Positions 23,295-34,656 of a stretch of DNA of 64,000 nucleotides are shown one piece after another (positions within the stretch are counted from its first letter, which is position 1; the number at the start of each line of letters is the position of its first letter). Source of the DNA: Triglochin maritima (lineage: Eukaryota; Streptophyta; Magnoliopsida; Alismatales; Juncaginaceae); contig OY821772.1 of NCBI GenBank assembly GCA_963682175.1, positions 57,930,925 through 57,994,924 on the forward strand, given 5' to 3'. The notes beneath the pieces are model-generated. The model saw only the letters and a program-made list of their open reading frames with translations, made no database searches and had not been told where the DNA came from. The translations under genes and the position numbers were made by a program.

Positions 23295-23470
23295 TGTTGT
23301 TAATTTCTTGTATGTTACCTTAGCACATTAATATCTTGTATTTTACATACCGATTTTATTTCTTGTATTTTGTTCATAATGTTAATTTCTTGTATGTTAC
23401 CTCACCACATTAATATCTTGTATTTTACATACCGATTTTATTTCTTGTTTTTTATTCACGAGATAGTTTT
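23295..23470. repeat. Two tandem copies of a roughly 84-bp AT-rich unit
   Basis: The block with TTAATTTCTTGTATGTTACC, CACATTAATATCTTGTATTT and TACATACCGATTTTATTTC appears twice in tandem with small differences. Its function is unknown. Confidence 0.7.
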
Positions 23471-23721
23471 TTTTTGTATTTTATCCCACCGCTTTGATTT
23501 TTCGTACCTTCAATTTCAGAAGTATTTCTTCGATTGACTCAAATCTTAGTCGATTCTTTTTTTTTCCGATGACAGTAAAACTCACCGGACCACCACCATT
23601 TGAACGTCAGTCGGCTACAAACCTCAGGATGGTCCACATCACTTTCACCGGAACCCGCGTCAATACAACACACTGTATCTTAACTAATTGTTGATAGGTA
23701 TATTGGTAAAAACAACATTAA

Positions 23722-24331
23722 GGGTCCGTTTGGATAGAAATTCTTAGATAGGATTCCTACGAGAATCCAGATTCTAAATGGAAATGCAAGAATCGTGATT
23801 CCTAAAAGAAATAAAATTTGTTTGGATGAAAATTTTTTTTTGCTCATGATTCTAAATGTTAAATGACCAGTATGCCCATAGATTTAAATTTATATTGTTA
23901 TTAGATTACTATTGTAAAATATGACATGATTTTTTTTACTAAGGTAGAATATTTATGTTTCAATGTCAATGACAACTATATGTGTATAAGTTTTTAATAT
24001 TAAAAAATATCATAAAATATAATATATATGACATTTATCTAATAAATATCGTAAAATATTACTTTCAAATTAGAAATTTATCGAATAAAAATTTAAAATA
24101 TAAATTATTATGATAAATACAACTGAGAGTAATATGGTAAATGTCATTCTAAAGTTTAGATTCTTCCAAGAAGCTATATAAATTCAGATTCTTCATTCCG
24201 TACAAAATTCATGGTCAAGAATACAAAGATTCTTATAGAATATGAAAGCTGATTTCTGTTTTGAAAATCTAATTGGATTCTTACATGATTCTCGTTGGAA
24301 TCCGGGTTAGGAATCAAATCCAAACGGACCC
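23722..24331. mobile_element. PIF/Harbinger-like non-autonomous element, 610 bp
   Basis: Ends GGGTCCGTTTGGAT and ATCCAAACGGACCC form perfect 14-bp terminal inverted repeats, flanked by TAA on both sides (23719-23721, 24332-24334). A 3-bp TWA duplication with GGG...CCC ends is typical of Harbinger/Tourist elements. There is no transposase frame. The interior is AT-rich. Confidence 0.85.
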
Positions 24332-24334
24332 TAA

Positions 24335-25345
24335 AACTCTAACTTAGTGGAATTGACTCAAACAACTGTACATCTTGGTTTCAAAAAAAATCATAACGTG
24401 ATGCAAAACATCCACTCCAACAATCAAATCTGACGATAACTCTCATTTCAAGAACCCAAACCGCAAATTACCCTGGGAGTTCTTCTGGTTCTAAAACAAG
24501 GTCTGTTTAGATTTTCTCTCTGCTGTGAGTTGAAACTTGAAAGGCTACTTACTGAACCCAAGCTGAGGCCTACTTGAGATGTATGGGCTTCATTCGAATT
24601 TCTGGATTCCCTGACGTGTGAAGGACTGGAAGGCCCATACTTTCAGATGTTACATCTGAAGTACAGAAAGATGGCAGCAGAATTAGTCACCTAGCTTTGA
24701 CGTTAATCTGCTGTGGTTGATCTTGTTTTTGAAAAAAACTACCTATTATCAAAAAATGGGGGTGAGTGACATTTTCCCCAAATCTGTCATCATCAAAACT
24801 TTGGACCCTTTAGATAGTAACATATATACAAAAATACTCTATCGAACTTTCTAACAATCGTGTGATAGTTTAATAATAATCAACAATGAATTTGTTAATA
24901 AAATACTTTTATTTCCAGTTGTACGTTTTTGAAGGATTTCGCTATTTAACCCAGCCTGACAGTAGATTCACAAAAATAAGACTAATTCTTTTCTCCAATA
25001 TCTCTAGCACCTCGTAGAAGGGAATTTCCTCCAATATATTCTCAAAAAAATTCTTTTACTTCCTTATTGAGCTTAGAAGGAAAAACTATGTCATCAAATT
25101 AACTCTGCGTACCAACGAGTTTCTTATGGAGAACAAAAACATTCATTTGCTTATGTATATTAATTTGTTGGTTTTTTTTCTTTTCAAACTTTCTAGGAGC
25201 ATTTCCAATATAATAGACTGAGCACATATCACCTTCCATTTTACTCCACCAGCACCTCGCAAGATCAGAGGAGCCAACTTTTACCTTTTTGCCATATTTA
25301 CAGGAGCCGAGTTCGCAACGTCTTGAGAGAAAGAGCTGATGTTCC
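24335..25345. other. Intergenic DNA
   Basis: No gene, RNA or repeat structure could be supported here. It contains ordinary AT-rich sequence up to the TSD of the next MULE. Confidence 0.5.
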
Positions 25346-25566
25346 TTTTAAATAGGGAAAATGATAGTTGAACGTTATGCGTCACGGACGCGCTATACGT
25401 GGACATCTATGTCAATCCTTACGTGGCCAAAGCAAGGATGTTTTTCTTTTTTTGTTTTTTTTTCCTGATGTCCACTCAAATCACATTAAATGTGTTTCAA
25501 CTCAGCACGTTCTCTCTCCACGCAAATACAAATATGATGACACTATTTCTTTCTTCTTCATTCTTT

Positions 25567-25897
25567 CTCTCCGGAATAAATCACAATTTCCAGCAAGATA
25601 TTATTTCGAAGAAGCGTATGATGCCGACTCTCAGGGTTCTTCACAACGTAAGCAACGTGAATGAGACGGTCGATGACACTATTTCTTTCTTCTTCATTCT
25701 TTTTCGTGTAACAGTGCAGCAAAGATGTTGTGGTGCCCTGTTGGAGTGTCCGTAACAGAAAAAGAATGAAGAAGAAAGAAAGAGTGTCATCGACCGTCCC
25801 ATTAACGCTGCTTACGTTGTGAAGAACCCTGAGAGTCGGCATCAGACGCTTCTTCGAAATAATATCTTGCTGGAAATGGTGATTTATTCCGGAGAGA
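25567..25897. repeat. Long inverted repeat inside the non-autonomous MULE
   Basis: Arms 25567-25705 and 25758-25897 are complementary over about 139 bp with few mismatches, around a 52-bp loop. The arms run from CTCTCCGGAATAAATCAC to TTCTTCATTCTTTTTC. A third, more diverged copy in the direction of arm 1 follows at about 25951-26047. Transcription across the arms would give a long hairpin RNA. Confidence 0.9.
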
Positions 25898-26164
25898 GGT
25901 ACAACGCTCCGTGGTGAAGACTTACGTCTGTTCGGTTTATGTTGTACATCTCTCCGTAATAAATCACCATTTCGAGCAAGATATTACGTCGAAGAAGCGT
26001 CTGATGCAGACTCCCAGAGTTCGTCACAACGTAAGCAACATGAATGGGTCGGTTACATCGTTGCTTCACGAAGTCGCACCAACAAGAGAAGAGAAAGTTC
26101 AAGATGAAGGTTACATCGTTGCTTCACGAAGTCGCACTAAAACCCGGGGATCCTGATTTCTCTG

Positions 26165-27145
26165 ATTGGGACATGAATATGTTGTGTGTTTGTTCGGTTT
26201 AAGTTGTGTGTCTGTTCGGTTTAAGTTGTGTGTCTGTTCGGAATATGTTGTGAGTCTGTTCGGAATAAGTTGTGGGTTTGTTTGGAATAAGTTTTGTGTC
26301 TGTTCGGTTTAAGTTGTATGTCTGTTCGGTTTAAGTTGTGTGTCTGTTCGGAATATGTTGTGTGTCTGTTCGGTTTAAGTTGTATGTCTGTTCGGTTTAA
26401 GTTGTGTGTCTGTTCGGAATATGTTGTGTGTCTGTTCGGTTTAAGTTGTAAGTTGTGTCTCTATTCGGTTTAAGTTGTGTGTATGTTCGGAATATGTTGT
26501 GTGTATGTTCGGAATATGTTGTGGGTCTGTTCGGAATAAGTTGTGTGTCTGTTCCGATTAAGTTGTCTGTCTGTTCGGAATATGTTGTGAGTCTGTTCGG
26601 AATAAGTTGTGTGTCTGTTCCGATTAAGTTGTCTGTCTGTTCGGATTAAGTTGTCTGTCTGTTCGGAATAAGTTGTGTGTCTGTTCGGATTAAGTTGTCT
26701 GTCTGTTCGGAATATGTTGTGTGTCTGTTCGGAATAAGTTGTGTGTCTGTTCGGATTAAGTTGTCTGTCTGTTCGGAATATGTTGTGCGTCTGTTCGGAA
26801 TAAGTTGTGTGTCTGTTCGGAATAAGGTGTGTGTCTGTTCGGATTAAGTTCTGTGTCTGTTCGGTTTAAGTTGTGTTTGTTCGGAATATGTTGTTTGTCT
26901 GTTCGGAATATGTTGTTTGTTTGTTCGGATTAAGTTGTGTTTCTGTTCGGAATAAGAAGAAAGTTTGGTGTCCGAAATAAGTGTATTTTCTGTCCGGAAT
27001 AAGTGTATTTTTGTCCGGAATAAATGTATTTTCTGACCGCAATAAAATAAGTGTATTTTCTTTCCGGAATAAGTGCATTTTTGTCCGGAATAAGTGTATT
27101 TTATGTCCGGAATACGTGTATTTTATGTCCGGAATAAGTATGAAT
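26165..27145 (+). repeat. 22-bp minisatellite in the non-autonomous MULE
   Basis: About 35 units of type TTCGGAATAAGTTGTGTGTC, with TTTAAG and ATATG variants, occupy 26165-26950. A short block of the TCCGGAATAAGTGTATTTT type lies at 26975-27145. The period is 22 bp throughout. The first sub-type has T in place of C in the CCGG core. It starts directly after the remnant of the transposase 3' end, the same relative place as the 2650-4190 array in the larger MULE. Confidence 0.93.
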
Positions 27146-27642
27146 TTCAACATAAACTGGACAACCATTCTACATAAACAGGACAAACTTTCTACATAAT
27201 CAGGACAAACTTTCAGTTCCATTTCTGGACAAAACTTAATAATAAAAAATATTATGATAAGTGTGGGATCTGCACGAATAAAGGGTCTGCACGCTGTCCT
27301 AGGGTCTGCACATTGTCTTCTCTGTGTATTGGGAAAGGAATCGTTGAACTTAAAGAACCAGCGTTTTTTAAAAAGACAAAAACGGGCGAAGAGAAATTTC
27401 GCTGACTGGACGCTGACTCAAAGAAAATACCTGAGCTGTACAGATCCACGTAAGGCGCGTCCGTGACGCGCGCGTCTGTGTATAACGACCCTTTTAAATA
27501 ATGATGCATGGATTCTCGATGAATTAGCGGGTGGAGTAGAAGTTCAATCACTAACATATAAATTTGTAAAGAAATTCAATTGAAAAAGTAAAAAGATAAG
27601 AAAGTTAACTTCGTGTGTCTCCCACTTATTCATACTTGTCAA

Positions 27643-27903
27643 TAGGGGTGAGCTTCGGTCCAGGACCGGACCGGACCGGACCGGACCGAAACCCGAATTT
27701 TCGGGAAGTCCGGACCGAAGACCGGACCGAATAGGTTCGGTCCGGTCCGGTCCGGGTCGGTCCAAAACCCGGATTTTTCCCTTAAATTTTCGGTCCGGTC
27801 CGGACCGAAGACCGAATTTCCAAAATTTTGTGGAGCGAAGACCGGACCGAAAAATTCGGTTCGGTCCGGGTGCCCGGACCGGACCGAATTTTGCTGACCC
27901 CTA
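27643..27903. mobile_element. Foldback hAT-type MITE rich in CCGGA
   Basis: Ends TAGGGGTGAGC and GCTGACCCCTA, flanked by perfect 8-bp repeats CTTGTCAA (27635-27642, 27904-27911). The interior is a patchwork of GGTCCGGTCCGG and GGACCGGACC in both orientations, so most of its 261 bp can fold on itself. Identity as hAT-type rests on the 8-bp TSD and is otherwise inference. Confidence 0.85.
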
Positions 27904-27911
27904 CTTGTCAA

Positions 27912-28720
27912 AATCAATTTCTCTTGGTTGATTACCATTACACAATACTTGAAAAATAATGAAGGAATAAACAAGCTGAGCCGAAACAATTTCTCCAGAA
28001 GTTTCTGTGGAGTTCAACCAGCTAAAAATCTACATTTCACTCTACAACTTGTTTCCTCAAACAACTCTACAACAATCATCGTCCATTTTCATCCTTTCAC
28101 CATCCGTCGTTTAACATTCCACCATTCATCCTTTCACATGGCCAGCAACATGTTGAGGCTATTTTGGGCTTTGAAAATGACACTAACAAGATGATAAGAA
28201 ATGTGAGATTCCAGCAAGAATTGGATGAGGATTTTCCTAATGCTACAAAGGTAAAGCTGTTCATGCATGAAGGTGTGGACCTCAGTATCTCCAATGAATG
28301 CAACAAGAAACAAAAAACAGGAAAAAGGCGTAAGATACCATAAAAAGATAACCAATGTCATAAAAAGGAATCTTTTGACTTCCACCACAAAAATTCACAA
28401 GAATCTTAAGAATGTCAAATTTTCTACTATTACAGTGGGAAAAAGCCAAATCCTGTTAGTTCCCCGTGTAAAAGTTGTATCATGAATTAGAAGGTTTTTG
28501 AAACTTGAACAATTCTATGAAATGAAAAAAATAAATTTCTCATTAAATTTGTAGTTTAAATATTTTCTTTCCTCTCTTTCTCGAAAATCAACTTAAAGCT
28601 TCGTAGTTGAAGCTCCAATGTCCATCGAGAACTGAATTTTAGAAAATGTAAAGAACTTTTAAAGAATATATGTAAAGTTCTTGCAATGGGAAGCCAATCC
28701 ACCTTACAACAAAAGTGAAC
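27912..28720. other. Intergenic DNA
   Basis: Short open frames at 27928-28194 and 28267-28485 have no recognisable domain and look like chance. Nothing else is supported. Confidence 0.45.
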
Positions 28721-28738
28721 TTTTATATATATATATAT

Positions 28739-29088
28739 ATAAAATTTAGTTTAAGCCCCCTACAATCTCACCATTGAGATTAACTGTAAATAAGATCCAA
28801 CGGTGAGATTGTAGGGGACTTAAACTAAATTTGATGAGCCCTGGGCTCACTAGAGCTTGACCATATATATATATATATATATATATGGTCAAGCTCTAGT
28901 GAGCCCAGAGCTAATCAAATTTAGTTTAAGCCCCCTACAATCTTACCATTGGATCTTATTTACAGTTAATCTCACCATTCATTAGCATAACCGTTTTTTT
29001 CTTAATGTACCTTAAAATTTGAAATAAGTGGTTGATATTGTGTGGACTTAATTTAGAAAAGTTGAGCCCTGGGCTCACTAGAGAATTC

Positions 29089-29095
<7 letters not shown>
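28739..29095. mobile_element. Two MITEs of the CTCTAGTGAG family in TA microsatellite
   Basis: A full copy at about 28884-29095 runs from GGTCAAGCTCTAGTGAGCCC to GGGCTCACTAGAGAATTCCTG. Its inverted ends share CTCTAGTGAGCCCAG. A partial copy in opposite orientation lies at 28739-28862, ending GGGCTCACTAGAGCTTGACC. Runs of TA (28728-28740, 28863-28883, 29093-29118) separate and flank them. The family copy at 13094-13291 shares the interior. Insertion into (TA)n recalls the Micron class of rice MITEs; the superfamily is not determined. Confidence 0.8.
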
Positions 29096-29119
<24 letters not shown>

Positions 29120-29123
<4 letters not shown>

Positions 29124-29330
29124 TTTAATCTTACTATTTTAAACCCCTACCATATCCACCATAATTCTTATAACGGTTATACTAATAAAATGATTTAATG
29201 ATGGATATTACTTGTAGATTAATCGTAATTAAATTTAACAGTAAGATTGTAGTGTGCTAAAACAAATAAGATAAACTCTATACTCTTTGGATCTTGACCT
29301 ATTAATATATGGTCATATTTAAGATCTAAC
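29120..29330. mobile_element. Possible diverged relative of the CTCTAGTGAG MITEs
   Basis: AGTTTAATCTTAC, TTATAACGGTTATACTAATAA and AGTAAGATTGTAG followed by GCTAAAAC echo, in the same order, the landmarks of the 28884-29095 copy. It ends near ATATGGTC. Similarity is partial and read by eye. Confidence 0.4.
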
Positions 29331-31120
29331 ACGTTTGAAAATTAATTTTCATAATTTTCAATTTGAGTCGTTTTTTAGGACAAATAATTCAGAATAGGAA
29401 TAGCTATGAAAATAATAATATTAATGGCAGAAATCAAAGAGTGTTTCAGTAATAAAAGCTGGCTATGGTTGAAGATTAACTAACGGTCAGCCCGACAATG
29501 TTTCTCAGATTCCAAACACAAAGAACCTTTAAAACTGTGGTCTAGATTTCGAGCAACGCAAACAGATGGAAACCCTAGACCCAGTGCATGAGGAGATACT
29601 GACGTTCACATTTGTTTAGGGTCATTGACATGCGTGTAATCAGATGTAGATCAGTGCAAAAACTATATACTATAGTAAACCGTCGAAACACCACAACTTT
29701 GTAACGTCAGAGACACTTCTACTGTGTGAATGAGAGTATCGAGTCACATGATGTTGCTCCCTCAATCTGACATGACTAGGTCTTCCTACTCGTGTGGTCA
29801 AATGCCTGCTTCTCATCTCATCCGATCTGATGTGATGATTGATGGAAAGGAGACGCATCAATGCAATGCAGAGGTGAAACTGTAAAAAATAAAATATAAT
29901 GCAAGGGAAGCCGAGGTTAAGCAGGGAAGTTAATTAGATTATTCAACCACAAATTGCAAAAGTTGATGTGCAGTAGAAATAAAAAGAAAAATTGTAGCAA
30001 GAGAGATTATTTTGAGAGATGGTGGAAAATAAAAATAGAAACATACTTATAAACTCACAAATCAATTCAGAATTCGATCTTGCAACCATTGGTTGAAAGA
30101 ATACTAATAGATTGCAACTGAGCTAATTCAACTTGACCATAACGTACATGATATATACTTCTAACACGCATGTAACAATTTGTTTTACCCGAGAGACGTA
30201 ATGGTTCTAATCCGCCAAGGCGCCAATACACCAATATAACCATAGTTTAGAGTGAACCAAACAAACACAATGTGAAACCATAGCATGTGATAAAAGGTGT
30301 GGTTTGTGGATGTAGAATTTGGAAGTCGCCAGTTATGTATGTATACACAACAAAAAGCATATATTCAGAATAACAATAGTAATAATGATTCTTACAAATT
30401 TAAAACAAGTAGCAATCTTGATCTACTTCAAGGGGTTTTCTAGCTGTAAATGTTCTACCATACTTAAGATCAACGATGATCCACTACATATACTAGGTCA
30501 TACAAAAGATTAGGTTCCCATTCTAATGTTATTTCCTTGGTACACCAACGAATGCCGTTTATTTTGTTGGCATTTCCTCCACAACTAGATGATAACAACG
30601 AGAAATTAAAAGACAATGTTTAAAAAAAAGAAAAAAAGAAGCAAGACATGCACCACTAGCCTTTGAAGGTTTTCAGAAAGTATAATCCTTATAATTAACT
30701 TCCATAACCACATCGTATTTTACCAAAAACACTCTCCAAAGTCCAAACATTCTTTTCCTGTCACAACCACCAAATCAAAATTTGCTATGGAGAGCAGTAA
30801 CAGAGATATTTATCCAGATCTAGTAGTTATAGTTAGTAGAGAGAAAGAGTAGCAAAAAATAAGAATAAAAATAAAGAGAAAAATCCCCTAAAGCATCAAC
30901 TAATAACCTAGTTACACATGATCAACCATGCATGCAAAACAGAATCAGAATCATGATGATCACATCAAAAGTGAAGCAGGAGTAGATATGCATTGCGGAG
31001 ACAACTCAAAAAAGAATCCAAAAGCTAATCATGAAGCCTTTCACCAACCTTCCAATGAGAACCCAGAAAAAATAACAAACCAAAAGGTTGAGCACATCAT
31101 AGTCAAAGATCTTCATCATT
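29331..31120. other. Intergenic DNA, possibly including the MIR166 primary transcript 3' part
   Basis: AT-rich, no protein gene recognised. The section next to 31120 lies downstream of the MIR166 hairpin on its strand and may be transcribed with it. CT-rich sequence at 31147-31172 (minus strand) is of the kind found in plant leaders and introns. Confidence 0.4.
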
Positions 31121-31227
31121 ACACCAATCTGCAAAAAACACCAACCGAGAGAGAGATAGAAAGAGAGAGAGGGGGAAACTCACCAATCCGCAAAACCCTA
31201 GAAAAGTGTATATGTAATTGGAAGATC

Positions 31228-31360
31228 CGACTGGGGGGAATGAAGCCTGGTCCGAGATCTACATCTCTCTCTTTATTCTCTCTCTAGAATCAGAGTATGT
31301 AAGCAAGAGAGGAGGCCAGAGAGAAGAAAGCCTCGAGCCAGACAACATTCCCCTCAAAAG
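31228..31360 (-). ncRNA. MIR166: MIR166 precursor hairpin
   Basis: The minus strand at 31255-31235 is exactly the 21-nt mature miR166 (begins TCGGACCAGGCTTC). The minus strand at 31351-31331 is the usual miR166 star sequence (begins GGAATGTTGTCTGG). Star on the 5' arm and mature on the 3' arm, 75 nt apart, is the normal MIR166 layout; the arms pair with GGGGAATG opposite CATTCCCC. miR166 guides cleavage of class III HD-ZIP mRNAs (REV, PHB, PHV, CNA, ATHB8 types) and so sets leaf polarity, vascular and meristem patterning. miR165 and miR166 differ at one position; this copy has the miR166 base. It lies apart from the transposon clusters. Confidence 0.96.
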
Positions 31361-31421
31361 GAAAAGCTTCCTTTTCTTTCTTTCCTGCGAAACCCGAAAG
31401 TCTGGGCTTCTTTCCTGGCCG

Positions 31422-31429
31422 TTTATAGA
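31422..31429 (-). promoter_or_regulatory. Candidate TATA box for MIR166
   Basis: TCTATAAA on the minus strand, about 70 bp upstream of the hairpin start. That would put initiation near 31390-31395 and give a very short leader. A start further upstream is equally possible. Confidence 0.4.
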
Positions 31430-31439
31430 CCAAAAGGGG

Positions 31440-34400
31440 AGACGAGAGGAGGTCATCATGACCCGAATCATTACCCAACTCTGATGGGTAAATATACTCA
31501 CAAAACCCTAAACTCCTTCAAGGTCCGTCTGAGAAACCAAAATAATAAAATAAAAAATAAAAAACTGCCACTCTGTGTCAACAGTGAATGCAATGAATTA
31601 AAAGCTGAAGTGAATAGAGAAAAAGAAAGAGAGAAAAAAATGGACGTGAGGAATGATGTAATAAGACATGAGATAAGAGAAGCAGGTGGAGATGTGTGGG
31701 GCCCGGACTTGTTCTGGTTTTGTTCCTGTACGTGCTTCTCATCAGATTGGTGGAATTGTTTGTGGCCGTTGGATTGGGATCGGAGGGTGGGGGGTCGCAA
31801 ACCCTAGATGTGAATGGAAAAGAATCCAAGGAGGAGAGTGGAGTTATTGAGACTCCAACAAAGGAAACAACGGGACAACCACATACTTCCTCTTCGAATA
31901 GCCACCACCTTATCTATTATTGAAGATTGATTCTTGCTTTTTTAATCTTCGTGATCTTGTTTTTTATTCACTACCACACGGATTTGCTATCACTATTAGC
32001 CGGCGAGGATTTCTTGCAATCTGGTGATCAAAATAAAATATACGCGCGTGCTTAAATATCTGCACTCACGGTCGGTAATAATTACTTTGTTTCAATTGTC
32101 TTATCTTGAGATGGAATTTTTGGGTTAAATTGCTAAAAGTGTTAGCAGGTTTATTATTGCACTCATGTGATTACTTTCATTCATCTGGTCGGTACTCGGT
32201 AGTTGTACGATCAAATTTGTTATTTGTGCTTCAAATTATCATGGAATTTTATTTTTCACGGGAAACTACCTGGGAAATTTTGTAACCCCAGCTAACTCTT
32301 TCTCAAATTTACATCCTTCCGGTGCATTACTTTGAATTCCATGATTTTTTAAAGAGAGTTTTTGCAACTTTGTCTTCGATTTTTGGAATCTATTATTCAT
32401 CCTTAAATAGTTGTAAAATATATGCTTTAGCATATTCGGTTCGTGAGACTACAGGTATATACGGAATGGTTATGATCTAAGAATTGACAAGCCAATTTGT
32501 AATACACAAGACCAAGCTAGCTTCATAATTATTGACATGTATTAGAATTTAAAAAATGATACCTATTTGGTCTTGGAAGGGATGTTTAGTTTCCACTCCA
32601 AGCAAGAAAAAAAGGACATCAAGAAAATTATATATAATTCTCAATCTCTCTACACTAATTCCTACACCACCAGAGTAACCTGATCTAATCATCTAAGATT
32701 TAGCATAGAAATGCTAGCTAAGTTGCCATCAATCTTGTTTGAATCTACTAACGTGGTTCTTACCTTTTCTCAATTCACTAATTTTCACATTGGGTTCTCT
32801 CAATTTAATTTCTTTTTGTACATGTTTTCGCATTTCAAACGAAGTTAGATACCACGATTTCCATTTTTCCACGACTAGTTAACGTACAGAGGAGCACTAA
32901 CAAGACTTTTGTAGAACTCCTTTTTTTGATGTAGAGCTTGTATTTAACCCATAGAAACGGGTTGCATGCGTATTCAAAAGAATTTGATAACCGGCCAACG
33001 AGATGGACGACGACGTGACCGACACAAGGAAAGACATAAATATGTTGTTAAACAGACAACTGTGGGCTGTGGTCCCCACGTTGCCATATTGTTGGTCCAC
33101 AACTCTACGATTATGAGTTGACTAGTCAAATCCCGTTTGACTCATCCGACGGCAATCAATCCATCAGCGTATCAGACCTGTCTATCTATTGCCTTCCTTA
33201 CAATGTACATTCGCAAGTACTGGGTCAATTGTCATGTAATTAGATGTTTAATCACGACAGCTCAAAATGTGATTTTGGAGTGACCTTGTACATTCATGGT
33301 CGTATGTGAAACATAATTTAAGAACTTATCATGAAATAGAAGGTTTGAAAATTTACAAGTGTAAAAATTCATATATAGAACAAAAAAATCCAAACACTAT
33401 TACCATTTCACCCGTAGACAATTATTACATTTGATCAAGCTTGCCATGTCATAAACTATGTCTGGAATCATTCAGTTATTCACGATGACGGAAATCAGAG
33501 AAAAGCTAAATGACATACCAATGACCAATATCCATTCATACCCATCTTTCTTTTCTTTGCCTTTTCTTTTACTTATTAACCATTCATTAATTCATACCCA
33601 TCTTTTTTTTCTTTTTCTGGTCTTTTTTTTTTAACTTATTTACAGCTTGAGTTTTACTTTTACCACGACAATAGAATTCGGTGAAAGGCATGCAACAAAA
33701 ATGACAGAATGCAATCCTGTACCACAAAATTCAATGCTCCCAACTCCCGCCCATTACTGGCACTCGCACCACAGTGCCCCAGATGCTGAGATGCCATTTA
33801 CCTCTTCTCTTTTCAGAATCAAATCCATTTTTTTCGTGTATTTAAAAAAAAAATTAAAAACAGGTTGGCAGTGGAACAGCATTGACTCTTATCACCTTCT
33901 CCTCTAGATCTCTGTCCACTACACTACACACCATTCAACAGTTGCTCTAAGAGGTTTGATATTAATTGTCTCATTTCCCACATGCACACCACTACATGAC
34001 CAGTGCTAGACTCTGTTTAATTTACATGGTTTCGGCCATCTTGTCTTGGGTACCGCCAATAGGTACTGTGATTTGTTTTAACCTACAAGTCAAATTCAAA
34101 GTTCAAACAATCGTTTCAAGACCGTCTTAACTTCGTCAATTCCAACATAGAACTCTACGGAACTCTGTGTTGCACCGGAACCAAACATTAATGTTGCAAT
34201 AGGGTGTAGTCCAGACGTTCAAATAAAATCGATTGGTTTTTCCTAAGATGGTACTCCAGGCAGTCGAGTACACCATTGAAACATTGTCCCTTCAGTCCTC
34301 AACGCATCAGCCATTATGTTTCTGTAGCAAGAGATGCTGCCCTCAATCGTTTATGGTTCATATATAATTTTTATATTTGTTACTTCCGTTATCTTTTATT

Positions 34401-34656
34401 TATAGGAAACCAACTACTTCAATGGACCACCTCAGGTGTTACGCAACTGGTTGGAGGAGTGGATCATGTCCCTACGAACGTAAGTTCAAACTTTAACGAC
34501 GTATTTAATTACATCTCGGTGTAACTTATGTTGGATCACCTCCTACTTGTCCAAAAACAAGGGGTATGTACTCGGGAGATCTAAATCATAAAAAAAAACT
34601 TCAATCAAATACTCCTCCATTTCCTCATATGAATATTTTAGTTATTATGTAGCACG
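31440..34656. other. MIR166 upstream region and intergenic DNA
   Basis: The first few hundred bases on the minus strand are CT-rich (plus-strand GA tracts at 31615-31640) and may be MIR166 promoter or leader. Short open frames on both strands at 31484-31923 lack domains. Beyond 32000 I see only AT-rich sequence with no gene, repeat or RNA signal that I can support. Confidence 0.45.

Larger units (their letters stand above)
25355..27491. mobile_element. Non-autonomous MULE, 2137 bp, with 9-bp TSD
   Basis: Perfect 9-bp direct repeats TTTTAAATA (25346-25354 and 27492-27500) flank an element whose two ends both start GGG. They share GCGTCACGGACGCGC and TACGTGGA in inverted orientation over about 50 bp. 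A 9-bp TSD is the MULE hallmark. It has no transposase, but keeps a remnant matching the 3' end of the transposase gene at 2440-2475 (GGGGATC, TGATTTC, TGGGACATGAAT at about 26146-26178). It also carries the 22-bp minisatellite and a large inverted repeat. It is a relative, perhaps a deletion derivative, of the 1-8385 element. Confidence 0.9.

Noticed and set aside
26455..26649. 64-codon open frame (SLFGISCVSVPIKLSVC)
   Set aside because: By-product of the 22-bp minisatellite in the non-autonomous MULE.
31484..31923. Protein-coding gene upstream of MIR166
   Set aside because: Overlapping short frames on both strands in GA/CT-rich DNA with no domain; more likely promoter or leader sequence of MIR166.
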